Numbered from the stretch's first letter, positions 1-7,300 are shown. The stretch: DNA of 64,000 nt from an uncultured Oscillibacter sp. (GCA_910585245.1 CAJUCO010000001.1:124001-188000); one strand, 5' to 3'. The notes: generated from the sequence alone by a model not told the origin. Program-made: numbers and translations.

Positions 1-279
1 TGCTCGCTGGTTTCCCGGGTGGATGCCCTGGAGCGGGCCAATGAGCAGCACAGCGCCACGCACCGGGAGATGTTCGACCGTTTGCGGGTGCTGGAAACCC
101 TCAGCGCCGTCCAGGAAAACAAGCTGGACACCATTCTAAATAAACTGGATGCCCTGACGGGGAAGGTGGAAGGTCTGGAGGCCAAGCCCGCCAAGCGGTG
201 GGAGGGACTGGTGGAAAAAGCCCTTTGGGCCGTGTGCGCCGCCGTCATCGCCTTTCTTTTGGGGAGGGTAGGGCTGTGA
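1..279 (+). CDS. XhlA-like coiled-coil membrane protein, 5' end cut by window
   Basis: The frame is open to base 1, so the start probably lies upstream; the GTG at 19 has no clear ribosome site. The visible product is a heptad-rich coiled coil (about residues 10-55) followed by a Lys/Arg stretch and one C-terminal membrane helix (WAVCAAVIAFLLGRVGL). This is the architecture of the haemolysin XhlA family, which in Bacillus phages works with the holin and amidase in host lysis. It overlaps the next gene by GTGA. The assignment rests on architecture and context, not on a diagnostic motif. Confidence 0.55.
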   Translation, partial: CSLVSRVDALERANEQHSATHREMFDRLRVLETLSAVQENKLDTILNKLDALTGKVEGLEAKPAKRWEGLVEKALWAVCAAVIAFLLGRVGL

Positions 280-515
280 GCGGCAAGCGGCGGGAAAAGC
301 ACAAGACCTCTGATATGGTCCTGCTGGTCATGGGCCTGTTTGTGGCGGCGTTTATCGTGATTATGATAGTGACCTTCTGGGTAAAGGGCAGCGTGCCGGA
401 TACGCTGATCCAGTACACCCTGGGGGCCGGGGGCGTGGAGGCCCTGCTGCTGGCGGGGATTAAGATTTCCAAGGTGAGAGCCGGGGACAAGCCCGGAGAA
501 AGTGAGGATACATAA
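276..515 (+). CDS. small phage membrane protein
   Basis: A 79-residue product starts at a GTG overlapping the stop of the previous gene (GTGA). An upstream in-frame start would overlap that gene by 80 bases and is rejected. A basic N-terminus (KRREKHK) precedes a strong membrane helix (LLVMGLFVAAFIVIMIVTFW) and a second weaker hydrophobic stretch (LGAGGVEALLLAGI). It lies inside the lysis cassette between the XhlA-like protein and Tad1. It could be a holin accessory or a second holin. I do not recognise the family. Confidence 0.6.
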   Translation: MSGKRREKHKTSDMVLLVMGLFVAAFIVIMIVTFWVKGSVPDTLIQYTLGAGGVEALLLAGIKISKVRAGDKPGESEDT

Positions 516-516
516 C

Positions 517-888
517 ATGGAAAAACTGAATACCATCCAGAAGCGCAACAACTTGAATGCGGTCTACAGAGACGGGGATGCTGGACCCGGCGGGGCGCAT
601 CACGATTATGTGGTATCGTTCAGCGGCGGTCTGCCGGAGAGCGACGGAGACGGGGTGCGCATCCAGTTCCAGTGCGGGCCGCGCAAGGACCCTGAGGCTC
701 GGAAAGGAGTGTGCGGCGCGGACTTGCTGGAAATCGTGCGTGACCAGTTGCGGGAGTTCCAGGCGGGGCCGTGTTCTTGCCGGGAGAATGCCTGTGCCCT
801 AACGCACATTGAGGAAGCCCTTATGTGGCTGACCAGACGGGCGGAGGACCGGGCAGAGCGGAACGTTATCGGCCTCGCCCAAAAATAA
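517..888 (+). CDS. tad1: Tad1-like anti-defence protein (Thoeris/CBASS signal sponge)
   Basis: A 123-residue product starts at ATG 517 behind AGTGAGGA; the upstream GTG at 502 has no ribosome site. From memory, the sequence follows the Thoeris anti-defence 1 layout: PGGAHHDY near residues 24-31, IQFQCGP at 49-55, LREFQAGP at 78-85, CRENACALTHIEEALMWL at 88-105, then a DR..RNV segment. The last part is the Acb2/Tad1 hairpin. Tad1 proteins bind and sequester the cyclic ADP-ribose isomers made by Thoeris TIR proteins, and some also bind CBASS cyclic nucleotides. Which ligand this one binds is not visible. It sits between membrane and holin genes of a prophage, a usual place for anti-defence cargo. 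An unrelated phage protein with only the hairpin domain is the main alternative. Confidence 0.82.
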   Translation: MEKLNTIQKRNNLNAVYRDGDAGPGGAHHDYVVSFSGGLPESDGDGVRIQFQCGPRKDPEARKGVCGADLLEIVRDQLREFQAGPCSCRENACALTHIEEALMWLTRRAEDRAERNVIGLAQK

Positions 889-899
889 GGAGGATACAT

Positions 900-1256
900 A
901 TGAATGACCTTTATGAAATCATCGGCAATCTGCTGGCGGCTGTTGTGGTGGGCCTTCTGGCCTATCTGACGCCGAAGGCAAAGGCGTGGTTTACCGCTCA
1001 CACGGACGCCGCCACGCAGGAGAATATTTGGAAGCTGGTGCAGTCCTTCGCCCGGTCGGCGGAGCAGCTGTATCACGATCAGGACCCCTCCGGGGAAAAG
1101 CGGCAGCAGTTTGTTCAGGAACAGCTTCGGGCTATGGGTGTGGCCGTCACCGAGGCGGTGATCAATATGATCGAGGGCGCCGTATGGGAGATCAATACGG
1201 AGAATAAAAAAGCCCTGGTGCAGACCAAGGAGATCGTCTCCGGAGGCGCGGAATGA
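900..1256 (+). CDS. phage holin, LLH (superfamily 6) type
   Basis: A 118-residue product starts at ATG 900, seven bases after AAGGAGG. One N-terminal membrane helix (LLAAVVVGLLAYLTPKA, residues 10-26) is followed by a long soluble helical domain with WKLVQSFARSAEQLY and GEKRQQFVQEQL, the pattern of Holin_LLH proteins. It should form the membrane lesion that lets the endolysin reach the wall. The endolysin start overlaps its stop (ATGA), so the two are translationally coupled. Confidence 0.8.
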   Translation: MNDLYEIIGNLLAAVVVGLLAYLTPKAKAWFTAHTDAATQENIWKLVQSFARSAEQLYHDQDPSGEKRQQFVQEQLRAMGVAVTEAVINMIEGAVWEINTENKKALVQTKEIVSGGAE

Positions 1257-1894
1257 CGGCGGAGAAGGTGCTGGCAATCGCCACGGCGGAGTTGGGGACT
1301 AGGGAGTCCCCGACCAACTCCAACCGGGTCAAGTACAACACCTGGTACTATGGCCGGGAGGTGTCCGGGGCCGCCTACCCCTGGTGCATGGTCTTTGTGC
1401 AGTGGGTATTTGCCCAGGCGGGAGGCAAGCTGCCAGTGAAAACGGCCTCCTGTGGGGCGCTGATGAACGCCGCCAGGAAGGCTGGCTGTTGGGTGACAAA
1501 GGACTACCGCCCCGGGGACGTGGTGATCTACGATTTCCCCGGCGGCGCGGCCACGGACCACACGGGCATCATTGAAAAGGTGACGGCCTTCGGGGTGGTA
1601 GCCATTGAGGGCAATACCTCCCAGGCCGGAAGCCAGTCCAACGGCGGGATGGTTCGCCGCAAGACCAGGCCTTATAAGCAAATTGTGGGCGCGGTGCGCC
1701 CGGACTATCAAAAGGAGGACAAGCATATGGACAATATCCCCAGCCCCGCCCACAAGGAAGGCGTAGAGTGGGCAAAGAAAAACGGCATCCTCACCGGAGA
1801 CGCCGCCGGGGACCTGAAGCTCAGCGACCCGGTGACCAGGCAACAGCTGTGCACCATGCTGTTCCGGTTCGCTAAGAAGACCGGTAAAACTTGA
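1253..1894 (+). CDS. phage endolysin: CHAP peptidase/amidase with SLH-like tail
   Basis: A 213-residue cell-wall hydrolase. The N-terminal CHAP fold has the presumed catalytic Cys45 (AYPWCMVFVQW), His103 (TDHTGII) and an acidic/amide pair near EGNT (119-122). The family cleaves peptide or amide bonds in peptidoglycan stem peptides at the end of phage infection. The last ~45 residues (AHKEGVEWAKKNGILTG then TRQQLCTMLFRF) resemble a single S-layer-homology repeat and probably serve wall binding. There is no signal peptide, so export depends on the holin. The ATGA overlap with the holin gene marks a lysis operon. Confidence 0.88.
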   Translation: MTAEKVLAIATAELGTRESPTNSNRVKYNTWYYGREVSGAAYPWCMVFVQWVFAQAGGKLPVKTASCGALMNAARKAGCWVTKDYRPGDVVIYDFPGGAATDHTGIIEKVTAFGVVAIEGNTSQAGSQSNGGMVRRKTRPYKQIVGAVRPDYQKEDKHMDNIPSPAHKEGVEWAKKNGILTGDAAGDLKLSDPVTRQQLCTMLFRFAKKTGKT

Positions 1895-1987
1895 TCGAAT
1901 AGAAGAAAGGGGGTGATTCCAATGTGGCAGTAATCCCCAAATGGGGTAAATTTAAATCAAACATTATATTATAAGGAGGATCTTAAC

Positions 1988-2629
1988 ATGGAAATGAATC
2001 ACGAATACGCCAGTAAAGGCGTTGCGGGCGCGGGCCTCGGCACCGGGATTGCCGGTTTGTCTCTGGGTGTCTTGAACTCTTTGGGCGGTCTGGGCGCTCT
2101 CTCCGGTATGTTTGGCCGCCCCGCCATGCAGAACGACGCGCTGACAGCTGCGCTTATTGCCGAAATGGCGAGAGGCCGCTCCTGTCCCGCTCCTTGCGGC
2201 AGTGATTGTGACCCTGTGACACAACGAGAGTTGCGTCTGACCCAGACTATTGCCGAAAAGGACTCCCAGATTGCCTTGCGGGACGCCAACACATACGGAG
2301 ATCAAAAGATGTTGGAAATGTACAAGTACATCGACGGTCGCTTCCGGGAGGTAGAGGCGGAGATCTCGAGTCAGAAAGTCCAAAACCAGGCGGTGAAGGA
2401 CAGCTTCAAGCTGACGGAACAGCAGCTGAATTGCTGCTGCGACAAGTTGGAGGAGAAAATCCGCTGCGAGGCACAGAAACGGAAATGCTCTGACACCGCT
2501 ATTGTCAATTACCTGAACCAGACCTTCTACGCCAAGGAAGTGGCTGACGTGACTGTTGGAACCACTATGACGACACAGAAAACCTACAATCCGCTGCCCG
2601 TTTTTGACTGCGACTGCGACTGCAACTGA
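1988..2629 (+). CDS. uncharacterised Cys-rich phage protein with glycine-rich N-terminus
   Basis: A 213-residue protein with a good ribosome site (AAGGAGG, ATG 1988). Residues 12-45 form a Gly/Leu-rich hydrophobic stretch (GVAGAGLGTGIAGLSLGVL). Then come a Cys pair segment (SCPAPCGSDCDP), a long charged coiled coil (about 75-150) with NCCCDKLEEKIRC, and a C-terminal tail ending DCDCDCN. I do not recognise the family. The Cys clusters could bind metal or cross-link. It is the first of three genes with similar strong ribosome sites that lie after the lysis genes and before the terminator, so it is probably late-expressed phage cargo or a virion component. Confidence 0.75.
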   Translation: MEMNHEYASKGVAGAGLGTGIAGLSLGVLNSLGGLGALSGMFGRPAMQNDALTAALIAEMARGRSCPAPCGSDCDPVTQRELRLTQTIAEKDSQIALRDANTYGDQKMLEMYKYIDGRFREVEAEISSQKVQNQAVKDSFKLTEQQLNCCCDKLEEKIRCEAQKRKCSDTAIVNYLNQTFYAKEVADVTVGTTMTTQKTYNPLPVFDCDCDCN

Positions 2630-2685
2630 CTGCCTGGCCGGGGAGGAGGATCTCCTCTCCGGCCTTTCCAATAAGGAGGATTTTT

Positions 2686-3033
2686 ATGGAGACGCTTGCG
2701 CAAATTGAGCGGGGTACGGTAAAGTTTATTGATGCGGAGCTTGCCCCCAAAATCCCTACAAACATCCCAAACGGCCAGATCAAAAAGATTGCCGCTCTGG
2801 CCGGGGCGGCGTATGCTGTCCGGACCGGACTTCAGAGAGCAGTCTCCAGTCCAACGTTTGCGGCTATGGGTGCGGTGGACGGGGAAGGAAATGTCGACAT
2901 AGCTGGACTGGCGGAAGCCTTGTCCGCTCAGATTCCGGAGAGCGGATTTAAGGTGACTGTCCCCATCCTGGGAGAGCTGACGTTTTACCGTGAGGACATA
3001 GAGCGGCTTCAGTCTTACATCATGGAGGGGTAA
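2686..3033 (+). CDS. uncharacterised phage protein
   Basis: A 115-residue product preceded by AAGGAGG with start ATG 2686. It looks like a soluble helical protein. There is an Ala-rich segment (AALAGAAYAVRTGLQRAV, about 35-52) and a C-terminal strand-like region (FKVTVPILGELTFYREDI). No signal peptide, cysteine or catalytic motif is seen. It is followed after three bases by the next gene, so the two are cotranscribed. Function unknown. Confidence 0.7.
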   Translation: METLAQIERGTVKFIDAELAPKIPTNIPNGQIKKIAALAGAAYAVRTGLQRAVSSPTFAAMGAVDGEGNVDIAGLAEALSAQIPESGFKVTVPILGELTFYREDIERLQSYIMEG

Positions 3034-3036
3034 GAT

Positions 3037-3507
3037 ATGTTTACTCATGAGGGGATCTGCCAAAGCATTGAAGAGCTTTGGAATCAGCCGATGACACCGG
3101 GAAGTGTCCACGTTTTAGCAAACTTGATGTATATCAAGGCGCACCGGAAGGATATCCCGGAGGAAAAAACCTGGGTGCATAAAAATAGCGAAGGCCATGG
3201 ACTAACACGCGACATGGCAATGGAGTGGACTCGTAAAATGCAAAATGCCGATGGCACGACGGGCCCCCACTGGACCATGGAGAAGACCGAGGAGGCCCGG
3301 GCGCAAAGGGGGATTAATTGTGAACCACTGGCGTTCTGGGTGGCAATGAATATGATCTATTCCGACTACGCCAAGGTGGCGGAAAAGGTCAACGCAAACA
3401 ACATGGATTTCTACGTCTACATGGCCAGGGCGTTCCTGGAGGACAAGGACGCCCGGAACCAGGGCGTGGAAAAGCTGGGGCGGTACTATGAGTACGTGGT
3501 GAATTGA
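3037..3507 (+). CDS. uncharacterised conserved phage protein
   Basis: A 156-residue soluble protein. Its middle part (MEWTRKMQNADGTTGPHWT, then INCEPLAFWVAMNMIYSDY) matches a sequence type I remember from gut phage and prophage genomes, but I know of no assigned function. Aromatic and acidic helices dominate; no membrane segment or nuclease motif is visible. It is the last gene before the strong terminator at 3511 and so ends the prophage late operon. Confidence 0.72.
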   Translation: MFTHEGICQSIEELWNQPMTPGSVHVLANLMYIKAHRKDIPEEKTWVHKNSEGHGLTRDMAMEWTRKMQNADGTTGPHWTMEKTEEARAQRGINCEPLAFWVAMNMIYSDYAKVAEKVNANNMDFYVYMARAFLEDKDARNQGVEKLGRYYEYVVN

Positions 3508-3510
3508 GAA

Positions 3511-3540
3511 AAAGGGAGGGCAAACGCCCTCCCTTTTCTT
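3511..3540 (+). terminator. terminator of the prophage late operon
   Basis: An 11-bp GC-rich stem (AAAGGGAGGGC with GCCCTCCCTTT) around a four-base loop, followed by TTTTCTT. It lies four bases after the last phage gene and overlaps the stop of the truncated host gene on the other strand. Confidence 0.9.
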
Positions 3541-3664
3541 AAAACCTTAAAAGCGTTATATCTTTCTCTCGGCAGGAATCATAAATCTTCCTGGTATGGA
3601 TGCAAACCGCCTCTCGGATGCCGCTGAGATCCTCCACGGGACCGGGCATAACTTTCTCGGGCAT
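3539..3664 (-). pseudogene. N-terminal fragment of a conserved Clostridia gene, cut at prophage border
   Basis: ATG at 3664 follows a good AGGAGG. The 41-codon product contains GPVEDLSGIREAVCIHTRKI and YDSCREKD, then changes to ITLLRF and stops. From memory, the first part is the start of a conserved clostridial protein of well over 100 residues whose core reads C.HT.KIYDSCRDKD and then continues. The identity breaks exactly where phage sequence begins. I infer that the prophage integrated inside this gene and that its 3' part lies beyond the left end of the prophage. The function of the host protein is unknown to me. Confidence 0.6.
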
Positions 3665-3754
3665 TGCAATAACCTCCTGATAAGTAGCTGACGAAAGAAC
3701 GAAGTCCTTTCAATCCAGTGTATGCGCCAGCGCCCAGGAGGTGAAAGGGAAGGA

Positions 3755-4267
3755 CTACTCCTCTCGAAGAAGGGCGTATATACAATAGGAGTGAACCCGT
3801 CCGTTTTTAAAGATTCCATTTCGCATGGTTCCCTCACAGGTAAATCCCGCCTTTTCCAAAACCCGCCGGGACCCCAGGTTATCCGCAAAAGGCTCCGCGA
3901 AAATGCGAAGGATGTCAAACCGCTCAAAGGCCTCCCGGCAGATTTGGCGGACCGCCTTTGTCATGACGCCCTGGCCCCAGTGGGCCTGAGCCAGCCAATA
4001 GCCAAGCTCGGCAGATTTTTCATACACGTCTTCTTTTCGGAAAACACCGATGCTGCCGGCGGCCTCTCCCTCTATGATAATAGCCCGTGTAAGCTGGCGT
4101 TCCTCACCTTGGTTGATACAGTCGCTCACATACCACTCCGCGTCCGCCAGGGTGTAAGGGCTGGGGAAGACGTTTCTTAAATTCGCCGCAATTTTCGGGT
4201 TATTCGCCGCCTTGGCGATAGAGGTTGCGTCCTCTTGCTGCCAAGAGCGTAAGGTAAACGGAATCAT
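3755..4267 (-). CDS. GNAT family N-acetyltransferase (RimJ/RimL-like)
   Basis: A 170-residue acetyl-CoA-dependent N-acetyltransferase. It has the N-terminal LRSWQQEDATSIAKAANNP region, the core strand ELGYWLAQAHWGQGVMTKAV with the acetyl-CoA loop (W.GQG..T.A), and the last motif NLGSRRVLEKAGFTCEGT. This is the Acetyltransf_3 subgroup, which acetylates ribosomal proteins, other N-termini or small amines. The substrate cannot be told. Start ATG 4267 follows GGAGGTGCCTT. It is monocistronic, just outside the prophage border. Confidence 0.88.
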   Translation of the reverse strand: MIPFTLRSWQQEDATSIAKAANNPKIAANLRNVFPSPYTLADAEWYVSDCINQGEERQLTRAIIIEGEAAGSIGVFRKEDVYEKSAELGYWLAQAHWGQGVMTKAVRQICREAFERFDILRIFAEPFADNLGSRRVLEKAGFTCEGTMRNGIFKNGRVHSYCIYALLREE

Positions 4268-4378
4268 AAGGCACCTCCAAGAAAAAATTTGGAATAAATT
4301 ATATCATTGGAAATAGACGCCTGTCCACCCTGTTTACGGCATTTGTGTAAGGAGACAGAAATCCGTGAAAGAAAAGGC

Positions 4379-4406
4379 TTGCAAAACTTCTGCTATCTGG
4401 TATAAT
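4379..4406 (+). promoter_or_regulatory. sigma-A type promoter of yajC
   Basis: TTGCAA, a 16-base spacer and a consensus TATAAT (4401-4406), 38 bases before the yajC start. Confidence 0.8.
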
Positions 4407-4444
4407 AGTACCATTCTGATTATACAAAAGGAAGGAAGCACTCA

Positions 4445-4807
4445 ATGGATTACACGATTCTCATGCTGATCGTCATGGTGGCGATCATGTATTTCCTGAT
4501 GATTCGACCGGAGAACAAGCGGAAGAAAAAGGCACAGGAAATGCGGGACAGCCTGAAAAAGGGTGATATTATCACCTCCATCGGCGGTATTATTGGAAAA
4601 ATCGTCTCTGTCAGCAAAGATACTATTGTAATTGAGACCAGCGATGACCGGGTACGCATGGAGCTGGCCAAGTGGGCCGTCAGTTCTGTGGGCATCCAGA
4701 GCGGTGAACAACCCGAGGAGAAAAAGGAAGAAAAAAAGCCCGCCAAAAAGGAAGAGGAAAAGAAAGCGTCCGACGAAGACAAGGGCGATTGGAATCCGGA
4801 GCTGTAA
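4445..4807 (+). CDS. yajC: preprotein translocase subunit YajC
   Basis: A 120-residue accessory subunit of the Sec translocon. One N-terminal membrane helix (ILMLIVMVAIMYFLMIRP, about 5-22) leads into the conserved soluble part (KKAQEMRDSLKKGDIITSIG then GKIVSV). The C-terminal ~35 residues are a low-complexity Lys/Glu tail, which is longer than usual. Start ATG 4445 follows AAGGAAG. It has its own promoter and a terminator, so it is monocistronic here rather than next to secDF. Confidence 0.92.
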   Translation: MDYTILMLIVMVAIMYFLMIRPENKRKKKAQEMRDSLKKGDIITSIGGIIGKIVSVSKDTIVIETSDDRVRMELAKWAVSSVGIQSGEQPEEKKEEKKPAKKEEEKKASDEDKGDWNPEL

Positions 4808-4857
4808 TACCCCAAAGATGTTTTCCTCTTTGTCCCATCCTCAAGTCATAAAAACGG

Positions 4858-4910
4858 CCTCCCCCGGAATATGCTCCTTATAAGAGTATGCTTCGGGGGA
4901 GGATTTTTTT
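4858..4910 (+). terminator. yajC terminator that also covers the next gene's ribosome site
   Basis: A ~19-bp stem (left arm 4858-4876, right arm 4884-4902, one mismatch and some G-U pairs) with a seven-base loop and a run of seven T. The right arm ends GGGGGAGG, which is also the Shine-Dalgarno sequence of the gene starting at 4911. Confidence 0.75.
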
Positions 4911-5300
4911 ATGGCAAAGGGACGAAAAAAGCTGGCGGTATGGCAGGGCTTCTTGGCGGGGGGATTGCTGACGTTGGGGATTTATTTTTTGGGACTGCTG
5001 TTTTTGACCCTGCTTTTGGTAAAGGGCATCCTATCGGAGGGTGGGAGTTTTCCTTTGGTGGCGGCTTTATGTACCTTGTCCACTCTAGCCGGAGGATTGA
5101 TAACGGTGCGTTTGACCCACTGGCGGGCTGGAGGCGTACTGACGGCGTCCATCTTCCTTTGTGTACTGGTGCTGGCGGGCCTGAGTTTTTGGGAGCAGAT
5201 TTTCTGGTTGGGTCATGGAGGAGGGTTGCTTTTATGTGGCTTGGCCGGGGGCCTGCTGGCAGGCGTCGCGGGACCTAAAAACCGGCGGCGAAGGAAGTGA
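4911..5300 (+). CDS. TIGR04086 family four-helix membrane protein
   Basis: A 129-residue protein with four predicted membrane helices: FLAGGLLTLGIYFLGLLFL, VAALCTLSTLAGGLITV, VLTASIFLCVLVLAGLSFW and GGLLLCGLAGGLLAGVAG. The N-terminus (AKGRKK) and C-terminus (PKNRRRRK) are basic. Length, topology and neighbourhood beside yajC fit the clostridial TIGR04086 family, whose function is unknown. Its ribosome site lies inside the hairpin that ends the yajC transcript, so readthrough would be poorly translated unless the stem opens. Confidence 0.75.
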   Translation: MAKGRKKLAVWQGFLAGGLLTLGIYFLGLLFLTLLLVKGILSEGGSFPLVAALCTLSTLAGGLITVRLTHWRAGGVLTASIFLCVLVLAGLSFWEQIFWLGHGGGLLLCGLAGGLLAGVAGPKNRRRRK

Positions 5301-5731
5301 GAAAAGGCGCTTCTGGTTGGATTGCACAAAACGCCGGTTTTCCCCGAGATTCCCTTCCGGCGGCGGAAATGCGCCGGTGCCGGAAAGGGGAGGGGAGAGG
5401 GTGGCAGATCTGGGATATGCGGGGACACGTACCCCCAAATGTGGGCGGACCAGAAAATATGTTCCATCCTTGCCGGGAGTTTACATAATGCAGTTTACAT
5501 AATATTTTGTCATAAATCCCAAAAAGGTTCTTTTTTTCAGGAAAGATCTTGCGAAAAGCGAAGAAATGCGCTATATTATAAATACAAACAATTCTTACGT
5601 AGTTACACCCTTCTCCCTTGTTTTGTCTGGCGGAGGGTGTTTTCTTATCTATCTGTCGGATCTTCCAGCTTTTTCTGAAACGTGTATAAGCCGCCGCCTT
5701 CCCTCATAAAGATGGTTTGAGGTGAGGCGGT
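5301..5731. other. 431-base intergenic stretch, no supported gene
   Basis: Open frames here lack coding character and ribosome sites. A weak promoter-like pair (TTGCGA at 5549, TATATT at 5572, 17-base spacer) could serve spoIIM. Several short GC hairpins lie at 5330-5450, but none matches a riboswitch I know. Confidence 0.5.
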
Positions 5732-6352
5732 TTGAAGTGGAAGAGGCGGGAGATGACGGAGTGGAGGCGGCAGTTGTCCTGCCTTTTGCTTTTGGCGCTG
5801 TTCTTTTTCGCTGGTATTGTTTTGGGACAGGTTTTTTCCGGCCAGGTCCCGGACGCTACAGGAGATGAGCTCACCCGGTATCTGACGGATTTTTTGAAAG
5901 TGGAGGAGCCGTCCTCTCCAGCGGCGCTGTCGGCGGCTGTACTGTATTTTCGTTATCCGCTGGCGGCGTTTTTGATGGGCTTTGCCTCCATTGGCGTGTT
6001 GTTGCTGCCTATGATGACCGGGGCTTTCGGTTTTTTCCTGTCCTTTTCCGTCTGCTGCTTCACGGCGGCTTTTGGGTTTGACGGGGTGCTGTTGGCTTTG
6101 GCGGTGTTTGGTCTTCGGTGCGCGGTGACGCTGCCGTGCTACTTTCTGCTGGCTGTTCCCTCTTTGGAGCGGTCTGTTGCCTTGGCCTGTCTGTCTCTTG
6201 GGGGAGGACGGCGCTCCACCCCTGTGCTGTACGGACGGGAGTGGTGGAGCCGTCTGGCGGTAATTTCTGGGGTGCTGTTGGCGGGAATGTGCGCCGATTT
6301 GATGCTGGCTCCCTGGGTTTTGCGGCAACTTTTAGAACGGATGCTGGTCTGA
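5732..6352 (+). CDS. spoIIM: stage II sporulation protein M
   Basis: A 206-residue membrane protein of the SpoIIM/DUF95 family, part of the SpoIID-SpoIIM-SpoIIP machine that drives septal peptidoglycan remodelling and engulfment. It shows the N-terminal helix (LLLLALFFFAGIVLG), then FRYPLAAFLMGFASIGVLLL, GVLLALAVFG and a last helix (VISGVLLAGMCADLMLAPW). A TTG start at 5732 follows GAGGTGAGG; ATG 5753 is the alternative. Position just before xerD matches Bacillus, where spoIIM lies close to ripX/xerD. Expected to be mother-cell expressed, but no clear sigma-E site was seen. Confidence 0.8.
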   Translation: MKWKRREMTEWRRQLSCLLLLALFFFAGIVLGQVFSGQVPDATGDELTRYLTDFLKVEEPSSPAALSAAVLYFRYPLAAFLMGFASIGVLLLPMMTGAFGFFLSFSVCCFTAAFGFDGVLLALAVFGLRCAVTLPCYFLLAVPSLERSVALACLSLGGGRRSTPVLYGREWWSRLAVISGVLLAGMCADLMLAPWVLRQLLERMLV

Positions 6353-6369
6353 TAAGAAATTCACCCCGA

Positions 6370-7281
6370 ATGATGAGACAGGGAAAGAGAGAAGGGATCA
6401 TTACGGACGAGATCGCACGTTATGAGGAATATCTGGTGAAGGAGAAACACGCCTCCCAGAATACAGTGGCCTCTTATTTGCGGGACGTGACGCAGTTTTC
6501 GGGCTATTTGGAGCTTCGGGGAACCGGATTGTTGGAGGCCACCGCCGAGACGGTCCAGTCTTATATGGATTGGATGTTACGCCGGGGAAAATCCGCCGCC
6601 TCCATCACCCGTTTTCTGGCCTCCGCGAAATCCTTCTACAATTTTCAGATCTTCAGCGGGAAAGTAAAAACCAACCCTGCCAAAGGGGTTGCCACCGCCA
6701 GAGTAGAGCGGAAATATCCAAAGATTCTCACCTCCAAGGAGGTGGATCTGTTCCTGGAGCAGCCCCAGTGTATAGACGCCAAAGGCTTTCGTGACCACGC
6801 AATGCTGGAGCTTTTGTACGCCACGGGCATTCGCGTGGGGGAGCTGATCTCTCTGGACCTGGACGATTTGAATTTGGCAGCCGGGTTTGTCCATTGCTCC
6901 AGCAAGGGTAAGGAGCGGATCATCCCTCTTTACCGCACGGCGGTGAAAGCGCTACAGGATTACGTCTGGAAAATTCGTCCACAGCTAGTTTCCGGCGAAG
7001 ACGAGGCCGCCCTGTTCGTCAACATGAACGGAGAGCGGATGAGCCGCCAGGGCTTTTGGAAGATCATCAAATACTATCAGGAAAAGGCGGGTATTGAAAA
7101 AGAGATTACACCCCATACCCTGCGGCATTCCTTTGCGGCTCACTTGCTGGAAAACGGTGCAGACCTCCGGGCCATTCAAGCAATGCTGGGCCATGCGGAT
7201 ATCTCTTCCACTCAGATTTACACCCATGTGGTAAAGGGAAATTTGAAGGACGTCTATCAAAAGGCCCATCCCAGAGCGTGA
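6370..7281 (+). CDS. xerD: tyrosine recombinase XerD
   Basis: A 303-residue site-specific recombinase that resolves chromosome dimers at dif with XerC and FtsK/SpoIIIE. An N-terminal SAM-like core-binding domain (EEYLVKEKHASQNTVASYLR) precedes the catalytic domain with Arg in ATGIRVGELISL, HTLRHSFAAHLL and GHADISSTQIYTHV, so all R-H-R-H-Y residues are visible. The start is uncertain: ATG 6370 or 6373, both with weak ribosome sites. Upstream in-frame codons run through spoIIM and are ignored. It ends at a strong terminator. Confidence 0.9.
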   Translation: MMRQGKREGIITDEIARYEEYLVKEKHASQNTVASYLRDVTQFSGYLELRGTGLLEATAETVQSYMDWMLRRGKSAASITRFLASAKSFYNFQIFSGKVKTNPAKGVATARVERKYPKILTSKEVDLFLEQPQCIDAKGFRDHAMLELLYATGIRVGELISLDLDDLNLAAGFVHCSSKGKERIIPLYRTAVKALQDYVWKIRPQLVSGEDEAALFVNMNGERMSRQGFWKIIKYYQEKAGIEKEITPHTLRHSFAAHLLENGADLRAIQAMLGHADISSTQIYTHVVKGNLKDVYQKAHPRA

Positions 7282-7300
7282 GAGGAGCCTGAGATACTAG

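Larger units (their letters stand above)
1..3550. mobile_element. right end of a prophage: lysis, anti-defence and late genes
   Basis: A tightly packed + strand block holds an XhlA-like protein, a small membrane protein, a Tad1-type protein, a holin and an endolysin, followed by three proteins of phage type with no known function. It is closed by a strong terminator. Directly beyond the terminator, on the minus strand, lies a host-type gene that breaks off after 41 codons, so the prophage/host border is placed near 3540-3560. The left end, integrase and structural genes lie outside the window. The exact att core cannot be defined without the other end. Confidence 0.8.

Noticed and set aside
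32..279. Internal methionine starts for the first frame
   Set aside because: The frame is open to the window edge with heptad repeats, so the gene is more likely cut by the window than short.
3722..4180. 152-codon plus-strand frame over the acetyltransferase gene
   Set aside because: The minus-strand frame carries clear GNAT motifs; the plus frame is its shadow.
5301..5731. Possible c-di-AMP or other riboswitch in the long gap before spoIIM
   Set aside because: The GC stems do not match conserved cores I know, and the AT-rich part near spoIIM breaks any large fold.
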